From: Lacrimispora sp. BS-2 | GTDB taxonomy: Bacteria > Bacillota > Clostridia > Lachnospirales > Lachnospiraceae | Assembly (NCBI RefSeq): GCF_040207125.1 | Contig: NZ_CP157940.1 | Location: 1,798,001 to 1,862,000, forward strand | Direction: 5' to 3' | Length of the DNA: 64,000 nt | Shown: positions 58,412 through 64,000 of the stretch, one piece after another | Position numbering within the stretch: position 1 is the stretch's first letter | Layout of the letters: every line of letters starts with the position of its first letter | Notes under the pieces: model-generated | What the model was told of the DNA's origin: nothing | The model's input: the letters and a program-made list of their open reading frames with translations, nothing else | Database searches by the model: none | Position numbers and translations under genes: made by a program

Positions 58412-60826
58412 TTATTTGCAAACAATATTCACAATTCTTCCAGGAACATAGATTTCCTTAACAATCGTTCCGGTTATCTTATCCGGGATCAAAGCCTTAC
58501 CTGCTTCAATGGCCTCTTCCTTTGATACGCCTGCAGGAAGCTTTACCACTGCTCTGGTCTTTCCGTTTACCTGGACTGCAACCTCGATCTCATCATCCTT
58601 CATGGCCTCTTCATCGCATTCCGGCCACTGTGCGTGGAATACGGAAGTCACGCCGCCAAGCTGCTGCCACAGCTCCTCGCCAATATGAGGAGCAAAAGGC
58701 GCAACCAAAACCACAAAAGCCTTTAAAGTTTCTTTGTCAATGCCGCCGGTCTTTTTAGCCAGATCGATCAGTTTATTGTTATATTCCATGAATCCAGAAA
58801 TTACCGTATTTAAGTTAAACTGGTTGAAACGCTGTTCAATATCAAAAATCAGCTTGCTGCGCAGACGAAGCATTTCCCTGGTAGCTTCCACATCCTTATT
58901 GCTGCTTTCCACAACCAGATTCCAGAAGCGGTGTAAGAAACGGCTGACGCCTTCGATTCCTCTGTCATCCCACTCTGCATCTAACTCCGGCGGCCCTACG
59001 AAGAGCTCATACATACGGAGAGCATCGCAGCCATAGTCACGCACCAGATCATCGGGAGATACCACATTTCCCTTTGACTTGCTCATTTTGATTCCATTTT
59101 TTCCGTTGATCATACCCTGATTGAACAGCTTGGTAAATGGCTCATCAAAGTCTACCACACCGATGTCGTTTAAAAACTTGGTATAGAAACGGGAATACAG
59201 AAGATGAAGTACAGCATGCTCCACGCCGCCGATATACATATCCACGGGAAGATACTTTTTCGCTTTTTCCTTGGATACCAGTTCATTTTCGTTTTGGCTG
59301 TCCACATAGCGGAGGAAATACCAGGAGGAACCGGCCCACTGAGGCATGGTGTTGGTCTCTCTCTTAGCAGGAGCGCCGCACACCGGACATGTGGTATTCA
59401 CCCATTCCTCAATATCTGCCAGTGGAGATTCTCCCGTACCGGTAGGCTGGTAGCTTTCTACTTCCGGAAGGGTAAGAGGAAGCTGGTCTTCCGGAACCGG
59501 TACGTTGCCGCAGTGCGGACAGTGGATAATAGGAATAGGCTCTCCCCAGTAGCGCTGTCTGGAAAATACCCAGTCACGAAGCTTAAAGTTTACGGTTTTC
59601 TTTCCAAGGCCTCTTGACTCGATCATTGCAGGAGCCTCTTTTTTAAGGATGGAGGATTCCATTCCGTTCCACTCACCGGAATTGATCATGGTTCCGCTGG
59701 CATCCGTGTAGGCTTCTGTCATGTTTTCGATTTCCTTGCCATCCTTTGAGATAACCTGGATAATAGGAATGTTGAACTTCGTCGCAAACTCAAAGTCCCT
59801 GTCATCATGGGCCGGCACGCACATGATGGCACCGGTACCGTAATCAGCAAGCACATAATCGGACAGCCAGATGGGTACCTTGGCACCGCTTAAAGGATTT
59901 ACCGCATAGCTGCCGGTGAATACGCCGGTCTTTTCCTTATCCTGAAGGCGGTCCACGTTTGATTTCATGGAAGCATCGTAGATATATTTCTCAACGGCTT
60001 CTTTATTTTCAAGGGTAGCGAGGCCAGCGGCAAGAGCGTGCTCCGGCGCAAGTACCATAAAGGTAGCCCCGTATAAGGTATCAGGTCTGGTGGTATAGAC
60101 TGTGATGCTCTCTTCTCTTCCGTCCACCTTAAAATCGACCTCGGCTCCATAGGATTTTCCAATCCATTCCGACTGCATCTTCTTGACCTTTTCCGGCCAG
60201 TCAAGCTTATCCAGATCATTTAACAGACGGTCTGCATAAGCAGTAATTTTTAACATCCACTGTCTTAAATTTTTCTTTGTAACACTGGTTCCGCAGCGCT
60301 CACAGCAGCCGTTTACCACTTCTTCGTTTGCAAGTCCTGTCTTACAGGATGGGCACCAGTTGATAGGGAATTCCTTCTCATAGGCCAGTCCCTTTTTAAA
60401 CATCTGAACAAAAATCCACTGGGTCCATTTATAAAACCCGGGATCCGTGGTGTTAACTTCCATATCCCAGTCATAGACGGCTGCGATCTCATTGATCTGA
60501 CGCTTGATGTTCGCTACGTTTTCCGCTGTTGATTTTGCAGGATGAACTCCCATTTTGATGGCGTAATTCTCTGCAGGAAGGCCGAAGGCATCCCAACCCA
60601 TGGGATGAATCACATAATGTCCCTTTAAAATCTGATATCTGCTCCACACATCGGAGATTACGTAACCTCTCCAGTGGCCTACATGAAGGCCGCTGCCTGA
60701 CGGATATGGGAACATATCCAGACAGTAGTATTTCTCTTTCTTCCCATCGTCAACATTGATGGGGTTCTTTGCCCAGTTCTCACGCCACCTTTTCTCAATG
60801 GCGCTGTGGTTGTAGGATGCTGCCAT
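58412..60826 (-). CDS. leuS: Leucyl-tRNA synthetase
   Basis: 804 residues, class Ia synthetase charging tRNA(Leu). HIGH-type motif in GLHVGHWRGYV (about 45), zinc-knuckle CxxC pairs in NWCPSCKTGLANEEV and CERCGTS, the CP1 editing domain (about 230-400; TTRPDTLYGATFMVL), a second knuckle (CPHCGNVP and CPVCGAP), and KMSKS as KMSKSKGNVVSP (about 595). The C-terminal anticodon-binding domain is complete. AAAGGAGG before the ATG. Controlled by a T-box riboswitch immediately upstream. Confidence 0.98.
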   Translation of the reverse strand: MAASYNHSAIEKRWRENWAKNPINVDDGKKEKYYCLDMFPYPSGSGLHVGHWRGYVISDVWSRYQILKGHYVIHPMGWDAFGLPAENYAIKMGVHPAKSTAENVANIKRQINEIAAVYDWDMEVNTTDPGFYKWTQWIFVQMFKKGLAYEKEFPINWCPSCKTGLANEEVVNGCCERCGTSVTKKNLRQWMLKITAYADRLLNDLDKLDWPEKVKKMQSEWIGKSYGAEVDFKVDGREESITVYTTRPDTLYGATFMVLAPEHALAAGLATLENKEAVEKYIYDASMKSNVDRLQDKEKTGVFTGSYAVNPLSGAKVPIWLSDYVLADYGTGAIMCVPAHDDRDFEFATKFNIPIIQVISKDGKEIENMTEAYTDASGTMINSGEWNGMESSILKKEAPAMIESRGLGKKTVNFKLRDWVFSRQRYWGEPIPIIHCPHCGNVPVPEDQLPLTLPEVESYQPTGTGESPLADIEEWVNTTCPVCGAPAKRETNTMPQWAGSSWYFLRYVDSQNENELVSKEKAKKYLPVDMYIGGVEHAVLHLLYSRFYTKFLNDIGVVDFDEPFTKLFNQGMINGKNGIKMSKSKGNVVSPDDLVRDYGCDALRMYELFVGPPELDAEWDDRGIEGVSRFLHRFWNLVVESSNKDVEATREMLRLRSKLIFDIEQRFNQFNLNTVISGFMEYNNKLIDLAKKTGGIDKETLKAFVVLVAPFAPHIGEELWQQLGGVTSVFHAQWPECDEEAMKDDEIEVAVQVNGKTRAVVKLPAGVSKEEAIEAGKALIPDKITGTIVKEIYVPGRIVNIVCK

Positions 60827-60900
60827 AACAAATTTCCTCCTTTTGCAAAAGGGATTCTCCCTGTTTCAAATGTGTTATCTGGCTCATTGGCCGTAAAAAT

Positions 60901-61175
60901 AAAAAATGCGCCTCCGACCGTTAAAACGGCCATAGAGACGCAGGATCTACCGCGTGGTACCACTCTATTTCATACAAGGTTCGTATGCTCTCACTGGATA
61001 TGGCAAAGCATATCCGCCCGCTTTAACGGTCGGGACACCGGCAATGCCTACACAGAAGCTTCCTTCAGCACGCTACTCAAAGGCCAGTTCAGCCGCCATC
61101 CCCAACCGGCTTCCACCCTCCGCCGGCTCTCTGTATGTTTCAGACAGCTTACTACTCCTAATCAAAGTATTTTTG
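60901..61175 (-). ncRNA. T-box leader of leuS
   Basis: On the minus strand it starts with the stem I element AGTAGTA. It carries a candidate leucine specifier CTG in GAACTGGCC (61085-61087) and the T-box bulge sequence AGAGTGGTACCACGCGG (60950-60967). It ends in a terminator (GCGTCTC...GGCGC with inner GGCCGTTTTAACGGTC, followed by TTTTTT at 60901-60906). Uncharged tRNA(Leu) would stabilise the antiterminator and allow leuS transcription. The specifier assignment is by eye. Confidence 0.93.
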
Positions 61176-61220
61176 CTAACTACAAATGTAACATAATTGG
61201 CGAAATGTGTCAACCGTCTT

Positions 61221-62135
61221 TTACGAAATCTCCGAAATAACAAAGGTTACGGCAGAAACCGCAAAAAACAGGATCATTCCAAGATTTAAAAAAAGTACTT
61301 TAAAAGCCCCTTTGCCCCAGGTCTCCACAGGCCCCGGATGGAACACCAGTTTTTTTTGACTGGTAAAAAACAAAGCGGTTCCGGCAAAAACTGCTCCAAG
61401 CATAAATATGGAATAGCCTATCGTCAGCATCAGATTCTCTCCGATTTTAAGCGCCACAACAGAGCCGAGAAAATTGATTGCCATGTGAAAAATAATGGTA
61501 TAGCGAAGTCTTCCCGTCTTAATATAAATATATGCAAACACCAGGCCAATTCCAAACGCATAAAAGAACTGATAGAAATTCCCATGACTCAGGGCAAAGA
61601 CAACACTTGATACCAGGATCGCCGCCTTGTCTCCATAAAGCCGGATCCGGTCGATCAAAATTTTGCGAAACAAAATCTCCTCACAAACAGGAGCCATTAT
61701 TACCATGGTGAGAAAAATCGCCCAGGTGCTTAAGCCCTTCATCACCTCCTCTACCGGGTTGATCATAGGCTTTCCCAAAAGGGTGCTTACAATGGCCATA
61801 AGGGCCCGGCCAATGAGATTTCCGAAAAACAGGGCGCTCATGCAGATCAAAAATCCAGAAACAAGCATTCCTGCCCTGGCCTTTTGTACCTGGGGCCTGC
61901 ATAAAACCGGCATATCCTTCACAATGATATAGGCAACAATTCCTCCCACAACGTAATTAGCCAGGGATACAATCAACATATACCAGTTACCAAAGGTTAT
62001 TTCTATTCCAATCCTGGACAATGCAAGAGCAATGACCCCTATCTCAAGCTGTATCACAAGCGTCACAAGGAGGAATGCTCCGTAACCGATGCCCACTCTT
62101 GTAAATGCTTTCCACGCATTTCTTTTATCTTCCAC
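61221..62135 (-). CDS. CPBP family intramembrane metalloprotease
   Basis: About 304 residues, using the GTG at 62135 preceded by GGAGG at 9 bp; an upstream ATG at 62192 lacks one. Eight or so membrane helices carry the CPBP (Abi, PF02517) motifs: EE with following arginine in VCEEILFRKILIDRI, then FALSHGNFYQFFYAF and the third motif in IIFHMAINFLG. These residues form a Rce1-like metal site within the membrane. In bacteria such proteins process prenylated substrates or protect against bacteriocins, but no peptide precursor gene is adjacent. Role unknown. Confidence 0.88.
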   Translation of the reverse strand: MEDKRNAWKAFTRVGIGYGAFLLVTLVIQLEIGVIALALSRIGIEITFGNWYMLIVSLANYVVGGIVAYIIVKDMPVLCRPQVQKARAGMLVSGFLICMSALFFGNLIGRALMAIVSTLLGKPMINPVEEVMKGLSTWAIFLTMVIMAPVCEEILFRKILIDRIRLYGDKAAILVSSVVFALSHGNFYQFFYAFGIGLVFAYIYIKTGRLRYTIIFHMAINFLGSVVALKIGENLMLTIGYSIFMLGAVFAGTALFFTSQKKLVFHPGPVETWGKGAFKVLFLNLGMILFFAVSAVTFVISEIS

Positions 62136-62340
62136 AATTTCATACCTCCTGCCAGTAGGTATCAGTTTATCACAGATCAGAGAAAAGCGCAATTATTCCA
62201 GAACCCACATTCTGACGAAATAAGAATCTGCTTTGCAGGCTCCCGCGCCGAAGCGCGTTTGCTTTTTCAGCCATATTTCCTTATGACGGGGTGCGCATCC
62301 CGAAGAGTTTTTATATCATAGGACGCACTTTCTATAATAT

Positions 62341-62390
62341 AAAAAAGACCCGGAAGAAGCTCGGTAAAATACCTGCCCCTCCGGGTCTTT
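62341..62390 (-). terminator. Terminator of EF-G-like gene
   Basis: AAAGACCCGGA pairs with TCCGGGTCTTT around a long loop, followed on the minus strand by further T. Confidence 0.75.
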
Positions 62391-62398
62391 CCTGTCTT

Positions 62399-64000
62399 TT
62401 AAGATTCTACTCTGTCAATCTTGGAAGCCCGCTCCTCTATTTCTCTCTTCTGAACATCTCCTGGAGCCAGTTCATAGCGGCTGAATTCATACTCATAGGT
62501 TCCAATGCCTCCGGTCATAGAACGAAGATCTGTATTATAGCCGAACAGTTCGGACATAGGTACATCCGCCTCAATGATCTGCTTTCCATTGTGGTTGGAA
62601 TTCATTCCCAGAACACGGCCTCTTCTGCGGTTTAAATCTCCCATAACATCTCCGGTGAATTTATCCGGGACCGTAACCTTAAGGGAAGCAATGGGTTCAA
62701 GCAGAACCGGATTGGCATCCATAAATCCCTTTTTAAAAGCAAGGGTCGCAGCCATCTTAAAGGCAAGCTCCGAGGAGTCTACCGGATGGTAAGAGCCGTC
62801 GGTCAGCGTAGCCTTTAATCCCACTACCGGGTAAGCGGCAAGAGGTCCTTTTAAGACGCACTCTGCAATACCCTTTTCAACTGCCGGGAAATAATTTCTC
62901 GGCACAGCCCCGCCAAATACGCATTCATCAAATACATAAGGAGTTTCCAGATCACCGGACGGCTCAAAGCTCATCTTAACGTCACCGTACTGTCCGTGTC
63001 CGCCGGACTGCTTCTTATACTTGCCCTGGACTTCCACTTTCTTACGAAGGGTCTCCCGGAAAGCAAATTTAGGTTTGCTCAGTTCAATGTCAACCTTATA
63101 GCGGTTTAAAAGCTTGCTTACAACCACATCAAGCTGCTGGTCACCAATGGCATAAAGGAGAGACTGGCGGTTTTCCGTATCATTGACTACCTTTAAGGTC
63201 CAATCCTCTTCCGTCAGCTTTGCAAGAGCAGTTGAAACCTTATCATCGTCGCCTTTTGTCTTGGTTTTATAACGCATATACGTATATGGAGTGGATATCT
63301 CCGGCTTATGATATACGATGGGAGCAGAACGGAGGGCAATGGTATCACCGGTCTGGGTCACGTTGAGCTTTGACACTGCTCCGATATCTCCTGCCTTTAA
63401 TTCCGTAACTTCGATGGCATCCTTTCCTCTTAAAACGTAAAGCTTTCCGACTTTTTCCTCTGTGTCCTTATTCACGTTAAAAATAGCGGAATCAGGCTTT
63501 AAGGTGCCGGTACAAATCTTAAGCAGGGAATACTTTCCGATAAACGGGTCCACAATGGTCTTAAATACACGGGCAGACAGGGATACATGATCGTTATATT
63601 GGGCTGTAAAGCGCTCCCCTGTGGAAACATCCACGCCGATGCACTCAAAGTAATCGGGGGATGGAAAATACTTATCTATGGCCTGAAGCACCATCTTGGC
63701 GCCCTGGGCGTTGATTCCGGATCCCAGCATGACCGGAACAATGTTTCCTTTTATCACATGTTCCCGAAGAGCAGAAGAAATCTCATCAATGGTGAACTCG
63801 TCACCGGAGAAATAGCGCTCCATATATTCCTCGCTGGTTTCCGCCACGGCCTCCATAAGAGCTTCACGGGCAATTCCCAGGTTCTTCTGGCTATATTCAG
63901 GAATCTCACATTCTTCATAATCACTATTAACGGTAAAACGCCGGCCTGCCATCTTTACAACATTAACAAAACCTACGAACTTTTCGTTTTCACGAATGGG
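62399..64000 (-). CDS. Elongation factor G-like GTPase (partial, 5' end outside window)
   Basis: The frame stays open to the end of the window (PIRENEKFVGFVNVVKM precedes the ATG at 63952), so the start and the GTP-binding domain are missing here. Visible are domain II (VFKTIVDPFIGKYSLLKICT), domain III, domain IV with SGGHGQYGDVKMSFEP and FGGAVPRNYFPAVEKGIAEC, and domain V with RRRGRVLGM and ATIE-like strands. These place it in the EF-G family. Several features (LRGKDAIEVTELKAGDIGAV, absence of a canonical EF-G linker) fit the EF-G-like paralogue group more than the housekeeping fusA product. It lacks rpsL/rpsG or tuf neighbours. Confidence 0.9.
   Translation of the reverse strand, partial: PIRENEKFVGFVNVVKMAGRRFTVNSDYEECEIPEYSQKNLGIAREALMEAVAETSEEYMERYFSGDEFTIDEISSALREHVIKGNIVPVMLGSGINAQGAKMVLQAIDKYFPSPDYFECIGVDVSTGERFTAQYNDHVSLSARVFKTIVDPFIGKYSLLKICTGTLKPDSAIFNVNKDTEEKVGKLYVLRGKDAIEVTELKAGDIGAVSKLNVTQTGDTIALRSAPIVYHKPEISTPYTYMRYKTKTKGDDDKVSTALAKLTEEDWTLKVVNDTENRQSLLYAIGDQQLDVVVSKLLNRYKVDIELSKPKFAFRETLRKKVEVQGKYKKQSGGHGQYGDVKMSFEPSGDLETPYVFDECVFGGAVPRNYFPAVEKGIAECVLKGPLAAYPVVGLKATLTDGSYHPVDSSELAFKMAATLAFKKGFMDANPVLLEPIASLKVTVPDKFTGDVMGDLNRRRGRVLGMNSNHNGKQIIEADVPMSELFGYNTDLRSMTGGIGTYEYEFSRYELAPGDVQKREIEERASKIDRVES

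Noticed and set aside
61221..62135. Bacteriocin immunity or processing locus around the CPBP protease
   Set aside because: No precursor peptide, transporter or quorum genes are adjacent. The neighbours are leuS and an EF-G-like gene.

Overview
The window looks like chromosomal DNA of an anaerobic, spore-forming, low-GC Firmicute of the Lachnospiraceae, plausibly Lacrimispora/Clostridium-like. This is inferred from gene content: a single-chain pyruvate:ferredoxin oxidoreductase, LtaS-type and VanW envelope proteins, a T-box before leuS, BclB/BclA-like collagen proteins and DUF4489 proteins. Most of it is ordinary core genome. I saw no rRNA, tRNA, CRISPR array, intact insertion sequence or phage module.

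Layout. 1-2.6 kb: an Xre/ImmA-type regulator-protease pair with repeated operator-like sites, then a HARE-HTH protein. 2.8-8 kb: rlmD, a small acidic membrane protein, pcrA and a patatin-like lipase. 8.2-12.1 kb: a heterodimeric ABC exporter behind a 30-codon leader ORF and two tandem terminators, which looks like an attenuation system. 12.2-13.8 kb: aldehyde dehydrogenase. 14.1-16.2 kb: a cluster of small genes, several decayed (DinB, VOC, Nudix). 16.3-20.4 kb: an HMA-domain protein, an AraC regulator whose upstream ATG is followed at once by TAG, and a heparinase II/III-like enzyme. 20.5-28.7 kb: a probable spore-surface locus with two DUF4489 proteins, a two-helix membrane protein and two large Gly-X-Y collagen-like proteins whose upstream regions share a sigma-K-like promoter and a leader hairpin. 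29.3-35.1 kb: a MerR-like regulator with an unknown partner, cardiolipin synthase, MetY and a DUF362 ferredoxin-type protein. 35.2-43 kb: LtaS-like sulfatase, zinc-ribbon protein, a GntR(YtrA)-ABC operon, DUF4397 and DUF805 proteins. 43.1-50.6 kb: nifJ, VanW, PHP phosphoesterase, hemB. 50.8-54.4 kb: two small unknown proteins, a decayed P1 peptidase, and a PadR regulator coupled to a flavoprotein-membrane fusion. 54.4-64 kb: AI-2E-family permease, AlaX-type editing protein, a Cys/Gly-rich small protein, three small unknown proteins, T-box-leuS, a CPBP protease and an EF-G-like GTPase cut by the window end.

The most interesting signals are regulatory. (i) The exporter leader has a 3' element that recurs behind the DinB pseudogene. 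(ii) A hairpin element of about 60 bp is repeated just upstream of both rlmD and hemB. (iii) A second leader motif is shared by two unrelated single-pass membrane protein genes. (iv) A 52-bp near-perfect palindrome sits on the PadR promoter. (v) The collagen/DUF4489 locus has sporulation-type promoters. Function calls rest on motif and family recognition by eye; no database search was run.
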